Below, piece by piece: positions 27,685 through 37,767 of a stretch of 64,000 bases of DNA. Origin of the DNA: Macrococcus sp. DPC7161. GTDB taxonomy: Bacteria > Bacillota > Bacilli > Staphylococcales > Staphylococcaceae. The stretch covers positions 124,001 to 188,000 of the forward strand of contig NZ_SDSC01000001.1 in the NCBI RefSeq assembly GCF_004117835.1, in the 5' to 3' direction. A program made the translations under genes and the position numbers. Each line of letters opens with the position of its first letter. Position 1 is the first letter of the stretch. Below the pieces are notes generated by a model. The model searched no databases. It saw nothing but the letters and a program-made list of their open reading frames with translations, and had not been told where the DNA came from.

Positions 27685-29529
27685 ATGACAAACTTAAGAG
27701 AAAATGTAAGAAATATCGCGATCATCGCCCACGTTGACCACGGTAAAACAACGTTAGTAGATGAATTATTAAAGCAATCGGGAATCTTCAGAGAAAATGA
27801 ACACGTAGATGAGCGTGCGATGGATTCGAATGATTTAGAAAAAGAGCGCGGTATCACAATTCTAGCTAAAAACACAGCGATTGATTATAAAGAAACACGC
27901 ATTAACATTTTAGATACGCCTGGACATGCCGATTTCGGTGGTGAAGTAGAACGTATCATGAAAATGGTTGATGGTGTTGTTTTAGTAGTAGATGCTTACG
28001 AAGGTACGATGCCACAAACACGTTTCGTATTGAAAAAAGCTTTAGAACAAAACTTAAAACCGGTTGTTGTTGTAAACAAAATTGATAAACCTTCTGCGAG
28101 ACCAGAAGAAGTTTTAGATGAAGTTTATGATTTATTTATTGAATTAGATGCTAATGAAGAACAATTAGATTTCCCAGTTGTTTATGCGAGTGCAATCAAT
28201 GGTACTGCAAGTTTAGATGCGTCTCAACAAGATGAGAACATGCAATGTTTATACGAAACAATTATTGAATATGTACCAGCTCCGGTTGATAATCGTGATG
28301 AGCCATTACAATTCCAAGTCGCATTATTAGATTATAATGATTATGTTGGACGTATTGGTATTGGTCGTGTGTTCCGTGGCACAATGGAAGTAGGTCAACA
28401 AGTTTCTTTAATTAAAATTGACGGTACAGTTAAAAATTTCCGTGTAACGAAAATCTTTGGTTTCTTTGGTTTAAGCCGTGTTGAAATCGAAAAAGCATAC
28501 CCTGGTGATTTAATTGCCGTTTCAGGAATGGAAGATATCAACGTTGGTGAAACTGTAACACCAACTGATGTTCAAGAAGCATTACCTGTCTTAAGAATTG
28601 ATGAACCAACATTACAAATGACATTCTCTGTTAATAATTCACCATTTGCAGGTAAAGAGGGTAAATTCGTAACAGCGCGTAAAATTCAAGAAAGATTAGA
28701 AGCGCAATTGGAAACAGACGTTTCATTACGTGTTGAACCAATTGGTCCTGATGCTTGGACAGTTTCTGGTCGTGGTGAATTACATTTATCTATTTTAATT
28801 GAAAATATGAGACGTGAAGGATTTGAATTACAAGTTTCTAAACCTCAAGTAATTATTCGTGAAATTGATGGTGTGAAATGTGAGCCATATGAACGTGTAC
28901 AAATTGATGTACCAGAAGAATATACAGGTGCTATCATTGAATCTTTAGGAACACGTAAAGGTGAAATGTTGGATATGCAAAATACTGGTAATGGACAAAC
29001 ACGTTTAGTGTTTATCGTGCCAGCTCGTGGATTAATTGGATATTCTACTGAATTTATGTCAATGACACGTGGTTACGGTATCATTAACCACACATTTGAT
29101 GAGTATCGTCCAGCTTTAAAAGGACGTTTAGGTGGCCGTCGTAACGGTGTGTTAGTTTCAATTGATAAAGGTGTTGCAAGTACTTACGCAATCTTAGCAT
29201 TAGAAGACCGTGGAACAAACTTCATGGAACCTGGTACAGAAGTTTATGAAGGTATGATCGTTGGTGAAAACTCACGTGAAAATGACTTAACGGTAAATAT
29301 TACTAAAGTTAAAGCAGCAAATAATATCCGTTCTGCGACTAAAGAACAAACTACAACAATGAAAAAACCTAGAATCTTAACATTAGAAGAAGCGTTAGAA
29401 TATATTAATGACGATGAATTAGTTGAAGTAACGCCAGAATCAATTCGTTTAAGAAAGAAAACATTAGATAAAGCAATGCGTGAACGTGAACAAAAGAAAT
29501 TAAAACAAGCAATGCAAGAAGAGGAATAA
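27685..29529 (+). CDS. typA: Translational GTPase TypA/BipA
   Basis: A 614-residue ribosome-associated GTPase related to EF-G, involved in ribosome assembly and stress or low-temperature growth. G-motifs: [10 protein letters not shown] (G1, residues 15-24), the RGITI switch segment (G2), [13 protein letters not shown] (G3) and NKID (G4, near 130). C-terminal EF-G-like and BipA-specific domains follow, including [20 protein letters not shown] near 362. Full length. AGAAAGGA precedes the ATG. It is one base away from ylaH. Confidence 0.97.
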   Translation: MTNLRENVRNIAIIAHVDHGKTTLVDELLKQSGIFRENEHVDERAMDSNDLEKERGITILAKNTAIDYKETRINILDTPGHADFGGEVERIMKMVDGVVLVVDAYEGTMPQTRFVLKKALEQNLKPVVVVNKIDKPSARPEEVLDEVYDLFIELDANEEQLDFPVVYASAINGTASLDASQQDENMQCLYETIIEYVPAPVDNRDEPLQFQVALLDYNDYVGRIGIGRVFRGTMEVGQQVSLIKIDGTVKNFRVTKIFGFFGLSRVEIEKAYPGDLIAVSGMEDINVGETVTPTDVQEALPVLRIDEPTLQMTFSVNNSPFAGKEGKFVTARKIQERLEAQLETDVSLRVEPIGPDAWTVSGRGELHLSILIENMRREGFELQVSKPQVIIREIDGVKCEPYERVQIDVPEEYTGAIIESLGTRKGEMLDMQNTGNGQTRLVFIVPARGLIGYSTEFMSMTRGYGIINHTFDEYRPALKGRLGGRRNGVLVSIDKGVASTYAILALEDRGTNFMEPGTEVYEGMIVGENSRENDLTVNITKVKAANNIRSATKEQTTTMKKPRILTLEEALEYINDDELVEVTPESIRLRKKTLDKAMREREQKKLKQAMQEEE

Positions 29530-29530
29530 T

Positions 29531-29863
29531 ATGAATTTAATATTGTTAATGTCTAAAGGTGTCAGTGTAAATCCAAGTGAACGATTATCATTTTTACCAA
29601 AGTTGTTTCAAGTGGACAAACACCCTGAAACAGGCATGTGGTTTTTATTCATTGCAATATTCATCTTAAGTGCAATTGTATATAATTTAGGGTTTGCAAG
29701 AAAACTTAAATTATGGCAAAACGTGATTATTTATATCATGTTATTTATCGGATGTATTTTACTTACATTTTTAGCGGTATTTTTACCGGTCGGTGAAAGT
29801 TTAATCATCGCTGCAATTGTACTTGGTTTGTATAGATATCGTTTGCATAGAGAAAGAAATTAA
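29531..29863 (+). CDS. YlaH-like membrane protein
   Basis: A 110-residue protein with three hydrophobic segments (about 38-55, 64-83 and 85-100) and an Arg-rich C-terminus (RYRLHRERN). It starts immediately after typA, as ylaH does in Bacillus, and the sequence fits the YlaH family. No function is known. The operon ends in a strong bidirectional terminator. Confidence 0.75.
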   Translation: MNLILLMSKGVSVNPSERLSFLPKLFQVDKHPETGMWFLFIAIFILSAIVYNLGFARKLKLWQNVIIYIMLFIGCILLTFLAVFLPVGESLIIAAIVLGLYRYRLHRERN

Positions 29864-29902
29864 AATAAGCACCGAATCATTGTGATTCGGTGCTTATTTT
29901 AT
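29862..29902. terminator. Bidirectional terminator after ylaH
   Basis: An 18-bp perfect stem (29862-29879 with 29883-29900, core GCACCGAATC with GATTCGGTGC) around TTG. Shared with the convergent gene at 29899. Confidence 0.9.
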
Positions 29903-30375
29903 ATTAATTCAATTTTAGTAGCGTGAGCTAATTTTAACTCAATTGTTTCATTGACAACGTAAACATCTACTAATCCATCTTCATATAATCTTTTGCCATC
30001 TTTTGAGAATTGAAAGAATGTATATTCTAATTCAGATAGTGGAATATCGATACTTTCATTTTCATTTGAATAACGCACATGGGTAGCATCAAATGGTTCA
30101 GCATTATTTATAAATGAAGCAATGTTCATAAAAAATGTGCCTTCTAATAATTGTGTCTTTTTATATTTAATTTCAGAATTTAAAGTTGGTGGCTTTGCAC
30201 CGCCTTCTAAAATTTCACGATTCCATTCACGATTGTCTTCAAAAGCAATTGGCGTTTCTCCACTTTTTAATCCTTTTTTTAAATGCTCTAATTCTACCTT
30301 TCTATCATCAAAAATCCAAGTTGATGGATCAAGTGTAATATTAAATTTAACTTTACCTAAAATTTGAATAATCAT
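29899..30375 (-). CDS. Conserved hypothetical protein
   Basis: A 158-residue soluble protein, mostly predicted beta strands with short acidic loops. No signal peptide, cysteine motif, membrane segment or known active site is seen. Key recognisable stretches are WIFDDRKVELE near residue 20 and VVNETIELKLAHATKIELI at the end. It is convergent with ylaH and divergent from ylaN. A GGGG ribosome site precedes the ATG. I do not recognise the family and give no function. Confidence 0.6.
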   Translation of the reverse strand: MIIQILGKVKFNITLDPSTWIFDDRKVELEHLKKGLKSGETPIAFEDNREWNREILEGGAKPPTLNSEIKYKKTQLLEGTFFMNIASFINNAEPFDATHVRYSNENESIDIPLSELEYTFFQFSKDGKRLYEDGLVDVYVVNETIELKLAHATKIELI

Positions 30376-30501
30376 TATAAGACCCCTTTATTATATTATC
30401 GCCTTAATTATATCATATTTGATTTGACCTTTAAGACTTGCAATTTGTTAAAATTATCGATAAACTTTTAAAGTATAAACGATTGAAAGAGGGAGTATGT
30501 C

Positions 30502-30774
30502 ATGAGCGAAATGAACTATAAACAAAAGGCATATGACCAGCTAAAATTAGACGCTGATAAAATCATGCAATTGATTAAAGTTCAAATGGACAATTTGACG
30601 ATGCCTCAATGTCCACTTTATGAAGAAGTTTTAGATACACAAATGTTTGGGTTAAGTAAAGAAGTTGATTTCGCAATTCGATTAAATTTAATTGAAGAAG
30701 AAGTTGGTAAACAACTATTAACACAACTTGAAAAAGAACTTTCAAAGTTACACGATGCTTTTACTAATATTTAG
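30502..30774 (+). CDS. ylaN: YlaN family iron-homeostasis protein
   Basis: A 90-residue helical protein with the YlaN pattern: [16 protein letters not shown] at the start, then [25 protein letters not shown]. In S. aureus and Bacillus, YlaN is essential in standard media and has been linked to relief of Fur repression through Fe(II) binding. The conserved Cys near residue 38 sits in that region. GAGGGAG precedes the ATG. It lies just before ftsW, as in Bacillus, but a terminator separates them. Confidence 0.88.
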   Translation: MSEMNYKQKAYDQLKLDADKIMQLIKVQMDNLTMPQCPLYEEVLDTQMFGLSKEVDFAIRLNLIEEEVGKQLLTQLEKELSKLHDAFTNI

Positions 30775-30800
30775 TGAGTCTAGCGATAGGCTCACTTTTT
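30773..30800 (+). terminator. Terminator after ylaN
   Basis: AGTGAGTCTA (30773-30782) pairs with TAGGCTCACT (30787-30796), including one G-T pair, around GCGA, followed by a T-run. It overlaps the ylaN stop codon. Confidence 0.8.
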
Positions 30801-30864
30801 TCAATAAGATTTCATGAACATTTATTAACTATCCAATGAAAAAGTAAAGAAATGTAGGGATAAC

Positions 30865-32091
30865 GTGGGTAAAATAGCAAAAAGTATTAGAAATTTTGCA
30901 CAGAATATTATTAGCTTATCAAAGCACGTAGATTTTACAATTTTGATAACGTATGTTGTTTTATGTTTAATTGGTTTGGTAATGATTTATAGTGCCAGTA
31001 TGGTCGCTGCTACAAGAGGTACGCTGACGAATGGACAGGCAGTTGGGGCATCCTATTTCTTTGTGAGACAATTATTTACAATTTTTTTAAGCTTTGGGAT
31101 TGTTTTCTTTTTAACGTATTTTTTTGATGTAAGAATATTAAAGAATAGAAAAGTACAGCAAATGATGATAGTTTCTATTATGGTACTATTGGTGATAACA
31201 AGAATAACGGCAGGAAACGTTAACGGTGCATACAGTTGGTTAAACTTAGGATTTATGCAATTTCAAACATCAGAATTATTAAAGATTATCGCCATACTTT
31301 ATTTAGCTTATATTTATGATGCTAAAACAAGAAATGGCATGCAAATTGAGAAAATGAATATGGAGATTTTTGCACCTCTTATATTATTAGGTGTGTGTTG
31401 TGGATTGGTATGGATTCAAAATGATACAGGTACAACTATGTTAGTTGTTGCGATTATCGGTTCAATATTTTTATACTCAGGTATTGCGTTTAAAGCTTTA
31501 ATGAAAGTTTTAAGTATCATTTTCTTAGGTGGTATAGCTATAGCTTTTATTAACTTTTTAATGTATGGAAAAATTTTACAAGACTATCAATTGAAACGCT
31601 TTACAGTCATTGCTAATCCATTTAGCGATGAAGCTGGTGACGGTTACCATTTAAGTAACTCATTGCTTGCAATCGGTAATGGTGGTTTGTTTGGTAAAGG
31701 ATTAGGTAATGGTGTGATGAAATTAGGTTACTTACCAGAGCCACATACAGATTTTATATTCGCAGTCATTTCTGAAGAGTTAGGCTGGGTTGGTGTTATT
31801 TTCATCATTTCATTATTATTTTACCTAGTGTATAGAGGATTTATGTATGCAGCACTTACAAACAACACTTTTTATAAATTAACATGTGTTGGCGTAAGTA
31901 GTTATATTGGTATTCAAGCCTTTATTAACTTAGGTGGGATTTCTGGTTTGATTCCATTAACCGGCGTACCATTACCATTTTTAAGTTATGGTGGTTCAAG
32001 TTTGATTAGTTTATCTATTGCAATCGGTTTATTGCTACTTGTTTCTAAACATATTAATGATGATATCGCTTACAAAAAACGTTGTATATAA
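30865..32091 (+). CDS. ftsW: Cell-division SEDS glycosyltransferase FtsW
   Basis: A 408-residue SEDS protein with about ten membrane helices. It polymerises septal peptidoglycan with the class B PBP (here PBP1, encoded at 55.5 kb). Family segments: MIYSAS near residue 40 and PEPHTDFIFAVISEELGW near 291-308, with the catalytic aspartate expected in an earlier loop. The C-terminal LPFLSYGGSSLISL near 370 is diagnostic of FtsW/RodA. The start is GTG 30865 after TAGGG. Chromosomal position next to pycA is conserved in staphylococci. Confidence 0.93.
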   Translation: MGKIAKSIRNFAQNIISLSKHVDFTILITYVVLCLIGLVMIYSASMVAATRGTLTNGQAVGASYFFVRQLFTIFLSFGIVFFLTYFFDVRILKNRKVQQMMIVSIMVLLVITRITAGNVNGAYSWLNLGFMQFQTSELLKIIAILYLAYIYDAKTRNGMQIEKMNMEIFAPLILLGVCCGLVWIQNDTGTTMLVVAIIGSIFLYSGIAFKALMKVLSIIFLGGIAIAFINFLMYGKILQDYQLKRFTVIANPFSDEAGDGYHLSNSLLAIGNGGLFGKGLGNGVMKLGYLPEPHTDFIFAVISEELGWVGVIFIISLLFYLVYRGFMYAALTNNTFYKLTCVGVSSYIGIQAFINLGGISGLIPLTGVPLPFLSYGGSSLISLSIAIGLLLLVSKHINDDIAYKKRCI

Positions 32092-32105
32092 TTACGACGT
32101 TTTTT
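32074..32105 (+). terminator. Terminator overlapping the end of ftsW
   Basis: AAAAAACGTTGTA (32074-32086) pairs with TACGACGTTTTTT (32093-32105), one G-T pair, around a six-base loop containing the stop codon. Confidence 0.8.
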
Positions 32106-32157
32106 TATTGGCAATTTAGTGACAAAACGTTTATTTACCAACTTTTATTGAAGCAGT

Positions 32158-32166
32158 TGATATAAT
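32158..32166 (+). promoter_or_regulatory. Extended -10 promoter element of pycA
   Basis: TGATATAAT is a perfect extended -10, 44 bases before the pycA start. No strong -35 is visible. Confidence 0.45.
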
Positions 32167-32209
32167 AAAGGGGTAGTGTATACATCGTAAAGATCTAGGA
32201 GGCATTGAT

Positions 32210-35200
32210 ATGAAGCATATTAAAAAGTTACTTGTCGCAAACCGTGGAGAAATTGCCATTCGTATTTTTCGTGCAGCAACAGAATTAGATATCCCGACGG
32301 TTGCAATATACTCTAAGGAAGATTTAGGTGCCTTACATAGAAATAAAGCTGATGAATCTTATTTAATCAGTGAAGATTTAGGGCCCACAGAGAGTTATTT
32401 GAGCATTGAACATATTATTCAAATTGCAAAAAAATGTGGTGCAAATGCGATTCATCCTGGATATGGGTTCTTAAGTGAAAATAAACAGTTTGCAGAACGC
32501 TGTAAAGCAGAAGGAATTATTTTTATTGGTCCTGATAGTACGCATTTAGATATGTTTGGAGACAAAGTGAAGGCAAGAACCCAAGCATTAAATGCAAATT
32601 TACCAGTGATTCCTGGTAGCAAAAATGCTGTTAATGGATTTGAAGAAGTTGAACAATTTGCAAATGAAAATGGTTATCCAATTATCATAAAAGCCATCTC
32701 TGGTGGTGGTGGGAAAGGGATGCGCATCGTTGAGCATCCAAGTGAATTAGAAGATGCATATCAACGTGCAAAATCTGAAGCAAAAAAATCATTTGGTAAT
32801 GATGAAGTGTATGTTGAAAAATTTATTAAAAATCCTAAACATATTGAAGTACAAGTGTTGGGAGACCAATATGGCAATTTAGTTCATTTATATGAAAGAG
32901 ATTGTTCAGTTCAACGTCGTCATCAAAAAGTCGTAGAAGTTGCACCATCAGTTGGTTTGTCTGATGCATTAAGAAATCGTATTTGTGAAGCAGCAGTACA
33001 ATTGATGTCTCATATTAATTATATTAATGCAGGTACTGTTGAATTTCTTGTAAGTGGTGATGATTTTTATTTCATTGAAGTTAATCCACGTGTTCAAGTC
33101 GAACATACGATTACTGAAATGATTACAGGTATCGATATAGTAAAAACACAAATTTTAATTGCTGATGGGGAAAATTTATTTGGTGAACGTATTGAAATGC
33201 CTCAACAATCTGAAATTAAACCGCATGGATATGCCATTCAATGTCGAGTAACGACAGAAGATCCTTTAAATGATTTTATGCCTGATACGGGTACAATCAT
33301 GGCTTATCGCTCAAGTGGTGGTTTTGGTGTTCGGTTAGATGCAGGGGATGGATTCCAAGGTGCAGAGATTTCTCCATATTACGATTCATTACTTGTAAAA
33401 CTTTCAACGCATGCCATGACTTTTAAACAAGCTGAAGAAAAAATGGTCAGAAGTTTAAAAGAGATGCGTATTCGTGGGATTAAAACGAATTTGCAATTTT
33501 TGATTAATGTAGTAAAGCATCCTGATTTTATTAGTGGTGATTATAATACAAATTTCTTGGACGAAAATAAATCGTTATTTGATATTCAACCACCTAGAGA
33601 TAGAGGTACAAAAACTTTAGAGTATATCGCAAATGTTTCTATCAATGGTTTTCCCGGCGTGCAAACAAAAGAAAAACCCGTATTTGAATTACCTAAAATT
33701 GATATTCAAACGCCAAGTTCATTACATGGGACAAAACAATTACTAGATTTACATGGCCCAGAATATGTTTCAAATTGGGTAAAAAATCATAAAGAAGTAT
33801 TAATTACAGATACAACATTTAGAGATGCACATCAATCATTACTTGCTACGCGTGTTAGAACGAAAGATCTATTAGATATTGCGCCACAAACGAGTCATTA
33901 TTTAAGTGATGCCTTTTCATTAGAAATGTGGGGTGGTGCAACATTTGATGTTGCATATAACTTCTTAAAGGAAAATCCATTTGCACGTTTAGAAAAATTG
34001 CGTGAAAAAGTTCCTAATGTATTATTCCAAATGCTATTACGTGCATCAAATGCAGTAGGTTATAAAAATTATCCGGACAATGTTGTTGTTAAATTTATTG
34101 AAGAAAGTGCTAAAGCAGGTATTGATGTCTTTAGAATATTTGATTCATTAAACTGGTTGGATCAAATGAAAGTAGCTAACGAAGCAGTTCAAAAAATGGG
34201 CAAAATTTCTGAAGGTGCAATTTGTTATACGGGTGATATTTTAAATGTAGAGCGTTCAAATGTTTATACGCTAGATTATTACACTAAAATGGCTAAAGCA
34301 ATGGAAAGAGAAGGATTCCATATTTTAGCGATTAAAGATATGGCAGGTCTATTAAAACCTGAAGCAGCATATGAATTAATCAGTGCTTTAAAAGCAACGG
34401 TAGATTTACCAATTCATTTACATACACACGACACAAGTGGTAATGGTGTTATGTTGTACTCAAGAGCGATTGATGCAGGTGTCGATATTGTAGATACTGC
34501 TTTAGGTGCAATGAGTGGATTAACGTCACAACCAAGTGCTAATACACTTTATTACGCACTAAGTGGAAAAGAGCGTCAAATTAAAGCGGATATTGATCAT
34601 TTAGAAAATTTATCGCATTATTGGGCATTAACAAGAAATTATTATCAAGATTTTGAAAGTGATATTAAGAGTCCACATACTGAAATTTATAAACATGAAA
34701 TGCCGGGTGGTCAATATTCAAATCTTGAGCAACAAGCAAAAAGTTTAGGTTTAGGCGACCAATTCAATCAAGTTAAAGACATGTATCAACGTGTGAATTT
34801 GATGTTTGGTGATATCGTAAAAGTGACTCCATCTTCTAAAGTTGTTGGAGATATGGCTTTATATATGGTTCAAAATGAACTTGATGAAAAAAGCATTCTT
34901 GAAAAAGGTAATACGTTAGATTTCCCAGAATCTGTTGTATCATTCTTTAAAGGAGAAATTGGTAGACCGGTAAATGGCTTCCCTGAGGATTTACAAAAAG
35001 TAATTTTAAAAGGTCAAAAAGCAATCGATGTAAGACCAGGAGAATTATTAGAGCCAGTTGATTTTGATGCATTAAAAGAAAAACTTCAATCAAAACAACA
35101 AAAACCGGTTTCTGAGCAAGATCTAATTAGTTATGCATTATATCCAAAAGTATACGAACAATATATGCAAACAACTGAAAAATTCGGTGATGTTTCATTA

Positions 35201-35644
35201 TTAGATACACCAACATTCTTTTATGGTATGAGAAAAAATGAAACAGTTAAAATCGATATAGATGAAGGAAAAACATTAGTTGTGCATTTATTAAGTATTG
35301 GTCATGCACATGAAGATGGTTATCGTTGGGTTTATTTTGATTTGAACGGTATGCCAAGAAAAGTATATGTGAAAGATGAACATGTTGAATCAACAGTAAA
35401 ATCTATTCCAACAGCAGATGCAAAAAATCCTTCACATATTGGTGCACAAATGCCAGGTACTGTAAGTGAAGTAAAAGTTGCAGTGAATGATAAAGTTACA
35501 AAAGGACAAGCATTAATTGTAACTGAAGCAATGAAAATGGAGACGACAATTCAAGCACCATTTGACGGTACAATAAAAGCGATTCATGTTAAAGCAAATG
35601 ATGCGATTAAAACAAGAGATTTATTAATTGAAATTGAACAATAA
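32210..35644 (+). CDS. pycA: Pyruvate carboxylase
   Basis: A 1144-residue biotin enzyme making oxaloacetate from pyruvate and bicarbonate to refill the citric acid cycle. Order: biotin carboxylase (about 1-455; NRGEIAIRIFRA at 10-21, GGGGKGM near 166), carboxyltransferase (about 530-800; DTTFRDAHQSLLATR near 535), allosteric/tetramer region, and the biotinyl domain with Lys1109 in EAMKMETT. AGGAGG precedes the ATG. It is monocistronic, between its own promoter and a bidirectional terminator. Acetyl-CoA from the nearby PDH is the usual allosteric activator. Confidence 0.98.
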   Translation: MKHIKKLLVANRGEIAIRIFRAATELDIPTVAIYSKEDLGALHRNKADESYLISEDLGPTESYLSIEHIIQIAKKCGANAIHPGYGFLSENKQFAERCKAEGIIFIGPDSTHLDMFGDKVKARTQALNANLPVIPGSKNAVNGFEEVEQFANENGYPIIIKAISGGGGKGMRIVEHPSELEDAYQRAKSEAKKSFGNDEVYVEKFIKNPKHIEVQVLGDQYGNLVHLYERDCSVQRRHQKVVEVAPSVGLSDALRNRICEAAVQLMSHINYINAGTVEFLVSGDDFYFIEVNPRVQVEHTITEMITGIDIVKTQILIADGENLFGERIEMPQQSEIKPHGYAIQCRVTTEDPLNDFMPDTGTIMAYRSSGGFGVRLDAGDGFQGAEISPYYDSLLVKLSTHAMTFKQAEEKMVRSLKEMRIRGIKTNLQFLINVVKHPDFISGDYNTNFLDENKSLFDIQPPRDRGTKTLEYIANVSINGFPGVQTKEKPVFELPKIDIQTPSSLHGTKQLLDLHGPEYVSNWVKNHKEVLITDTTFRDAHQSLLATRVRTKDLLDIAPQTSHYLSDAFSLEMWGGATFDVAYNFLKENPFARLEKLREKVPNVLFQMLLRASNAVGYKNYPDNVVVKFIEESAKAGIDVFRIFDSLNWLDQMKVANEAVQKMGKISEGAICYTGDILNVERSNVYTLDYYTKMAKAMEREGFHILAIKDMAGLLKPEAAYELISALKATVDLPIHLHTHDTSGNGVMLYSRAIDAGVDIVDTALGAMSGLTSQPSANTLYYALSGKERQIKADIDHLENLSHYWALTRNYYQDFESDIKSPHTEIYKHEMPGGQYSNLEQQAKSLGLGDQFNQVKDMYQRVNLMFGDIVKVTPSSKVVGDMALYMVQNELDEKSILEKGNTLDFPESVVSFFKGEIGRPVNGFPEDLQKVILKGQKAIDVRPGELLEPVDFDALKEKLQSKQQKPVSEQDLISYALYPKVYEQYMQTTEKFGDVSLLDTPTFFYGMRKNETVKIDIDEGKTLVVHLLSIGHAHEDGYRWVYFDLNGMPRKVYVKDEHVESTVKSIPTADAKNPSHIGAQMPGTVSEVKVAVNDKVTKGQALIVTEAMKMETTIQAPFDGTIKAIHVKANDAIKTRDLLIEIEQ

Positions 35645-35673
35645 AAAAATGAGTGCCTCGGCACTCATTTTTA
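35645..35673. terminator. Bidirectional terminator between pycA and ctaA
   Basis: GAGTGC (35651-35656) pairs with GCACTC (35661-35666) around CTCG, extended by AAAAAT and ATTTTT on the flanks. It serves both convergent genes. Confidence 0.88.
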
Positions 35674-36582
35674 TTTTGCTCTATTGATTAATAAAATAAA
35701 GTAACATAATAGACCAAATAATAAAGTAATGAATAAAGCATGTAATAATGCGATATATAAATTAAGCATTGTAAAGATACTTAATGCGCCTGTTAATACT
35801 TGCAAACAAATTAATGTTAAAGCAATGATAAAACCATATTTGATGACACGATATTGCTGATAATTTTTAATTGCATGAATGGATGTGTAAACAATCCATA
35901 TAAATAATATGAAAGCAAGTGTTCTGTGACTCATTTGAACCCATTCAAAGAATGTTTGTGGCAATTCAATGGTACCTGATTTACATAACGGCCAGCTTAA
36001 ACAAGCTAAACTTGCACTTGCATGTCTTACTAATGCACCACTATAAATTACAATATAAATATAACTTGTCAGTCCAATGATATTTTTTCTAAGATGACTA
36101 CCTAAAACAAGTTGTGTTGCATCAAACTTTTTATCGATTTCAAATATTAATAATGTGAGTAAAAGCACAGAACTAAAACTAATCAAAGAAATACCAAAGT
36201 GTGCAGCAAGTATAAAATCATTTTGTTGCCAAACGACCGCTGCTGCGCCAATCAATGCTTGTGCAAATATGAAGGCTAAACTCATTGTACATAAGAATTT
36301 CGTTTCTCGCTTATATCTTATGTGTTTCATTGATAATACAACTAACCAAGTTACTGAAATTAAAGCTAATCCAGAAATACCTCGATGTGCTAGCTCTATT
36401 AATGTCTCTCTTGGGATTTCAGTTGGTAAAAATTGACCGTGGCATAATGGCCAGCTTCGTCCGCATCCATCTGCAGAACCTGTTTTAGTAACTAATGCAC
36501 CACCAATTTGAACAAATAGCATTAATAATGTCGTGACGATGGATAACCATTTTAAATTCTTTTCCTTTAACAAATCAAACAC
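35671..36582 (-). CDS. ctaA: Haem A synthase
   Basis: A 303-residue membrane enzyme with about eight helices that oxidises the C8 methyl of haem O to make haem A for aa3/caa3 oxidases. Conserved histidines lie in AHRGISG (near 65), AAHFGIS (near 131), VRHASASLACLSWPLC (near 190) and LLHALF (near 284). The CysX7Cys-like pairs CGRSWPLC near 40 and CLSWPLC near 198 fit Bacillus CtaA. It diverges from ctaB across a 235-base shared regulatory region. Confidence 0.94.
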   Translation of the reverse strand: MFDLLKEKNLKWLSIVTTLLMLFVQIGGALVTKTGSADGCGRSWPLCHGQFLPTEIPRETLIELAHRGISGLALISVTWLVVLSMKHIRYKRETKFLCTMSLAFIFAQALIGAAAVVWQQNDFILAAHFGISLISFSSVLLLTLLIFEIDKKFDATQLVLGSHLRKNIIGLTSYIYIVIYSGALVRHASASLACLSWPLCKSGTIELPQTFFEWVQMSHRTLAFILFIWIVYTSIHAIKNYQQYRVIKYGFIIALTLICLQVLTGALSIFTMLNLYIALLHALFITLLFGLLCYFILLINRAK

Positions 36583-36679
36583 TCCTAGTAAGTATTAAGT
36601 GTATAATGTAAACTTTATTACGTTCATAGATAGGTATATACTTAAGTTATAGTATATCAATCTATTCGTATTGTAAATG

Positions 36680-36763
36680 TGTCACATTAGTGAATATTTA
36701 AGAATTTAAACCTTCACGAAAAATGTCACAATTTAATTTCGAAAATGTATAGAAAATGTGACA
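36680..36763. promoter_or_regulatory. Three TGTCACA-type motifs in the ctaA/ctaB intergenic region
   Basis: TGTCACA at 36680-36686 and 36724-36730, and its inverse TGTGACA at 36757-36763. Start-to-start spacings are 44 and 33 bases, close to whole helical turns. The middle copy extends to a 20-base sequence shared with the cydA upstream region (6400-6419). Likely sites for a respiratory regulator; the protein is not identified. Confidence 0.45.
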
Positions 36764-36817
36764 GTTTTCATATATTATTGTTATTATATGCGTTAGTATT
36801 GTTGAAGGAGGGGAAAA

Positions 36818-37738
36818 ATGCAAAATGGACAAGTCATAAATGGCGTTAATGCTATCAATGATCGATTGACTGCAAAGGATGTAAAGGCAATCATTAAACT
36901 TGGACTCGTTCAAGGGAATCTTATTCCAACATTTGCTGCTGCATTTGTTGCAATCATTATGACACATCGTTCATTTCTGGGTAGTGTACCTGAACTGATA
37001 ACAATGCTATTAGGATCATCTTTGATAATGGCAGGTAGTTGTGCATTTAATAACTATTATGATCAGGACATTGACAAAATTATGCCGAGTAAGCAAAATA
37101 GACCATCTGTTACGGGTAAAATTAATGCAAAACAACTTGTGATGCTGAGTGTTTTACTTATTATTATAGGTGAGTTGTTACTGTTTTTTATTAATTTTGA
37201 AACAGGTGTACTTGGATTTATCGGTGTGATTGGATATGTTGTTCTTTATTCAATCTGGTCAAAACGTCATCTCGTTGCAAATACTGTTATTGGAAGTTTT
37301 CCTGGTGCGATGCCGCCACTTATTGGTTGGGCTGCAATTGATGCTGATTTATCAAAAACAGCATGGATGCTTTTTGCCATAATGTTTATATGGCAACCAA
37401 TTCACTTTTATGCTTTAGCAATAAAGCGAAGTGAGGAGTACAAATTAGCAAATATTCCGATGTTACCTTCTGTAAAAGGCTTTAACAGAACTCGAATATC
37501 AATGCTATTTTGGGTACTTTTGTTGTTACCTACACCGTTTTTAATGCCTGAATTAGGTACAGTTTATGTCGGACTTGCAACGATATTAAATGTACTTTGG
37601 TTATTGTTGACGGTAACTGGGTTTAAAGCAGATGTGAAAAAGAATAAATGGGCTACGACAATGTTTGTATATTCTTTGAACTATTTGCTAATATTTTTTG
37701 CTATGATAGTGGTAGTAACATTAATTCAAATGATTTGA
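36818..37738 (+). CDS. ctaB: Haem O synthase (protohaem IX farnesyltransferase)
   Basis: A 306-residue UbiA-superfamily prenyltransferase with about nine membrane helices that adds farnesyl to protohaem. The Asp-rich substrate motif is [15 protein letters not shown] near residue 74, and the second conserved region, [16 protein letters not shown], is near 145. AAGGAGGGG precedes the ATG. Product haem O feeds CtaA and both the quinol and cytochrome c oxidases. It is nine bases before the ctaC reading frame and probably heads the cta operon. Confidence 0.96.
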   Translation: MQNGQVINGVNAINDRLTAKDVKAIIKLGLVQGNLIPTFAAAFVAIIMTHRSFLGSVPELITMLLGSSLIMAGSCAFNNYYDQDIDKIMPSKQNRPSVTGKINAKQLVMLSVLLIIIGELLLFFINFETGVLGFIGVIGYVVLYSIWSKRHLVANTVIGSFPGAMPPLIGWAAIDADLSKTAWMLFAIMFIWQPIHFYALAIKRSEEYKLANIPMLPSVKGFNRTRISMLFWVLLLLPTPFLMPELGTVYVGLATILNVLWLLLTVTGFKADVKKNKWATTMFVYSLNYLLIFFAMIVVVTLIQMI

Positions 37739-37767
37739 ATAAGTGAGTGAAAGAGGGGTTAGTTTTA

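Noticed and set aside
37747-37767. GTG start for ctaC seven codons upstream
   Set aside because: Would displace the signal peptide; GAGGGG lies between it and ATG 37768, which gives a proper lipoprotein signal.
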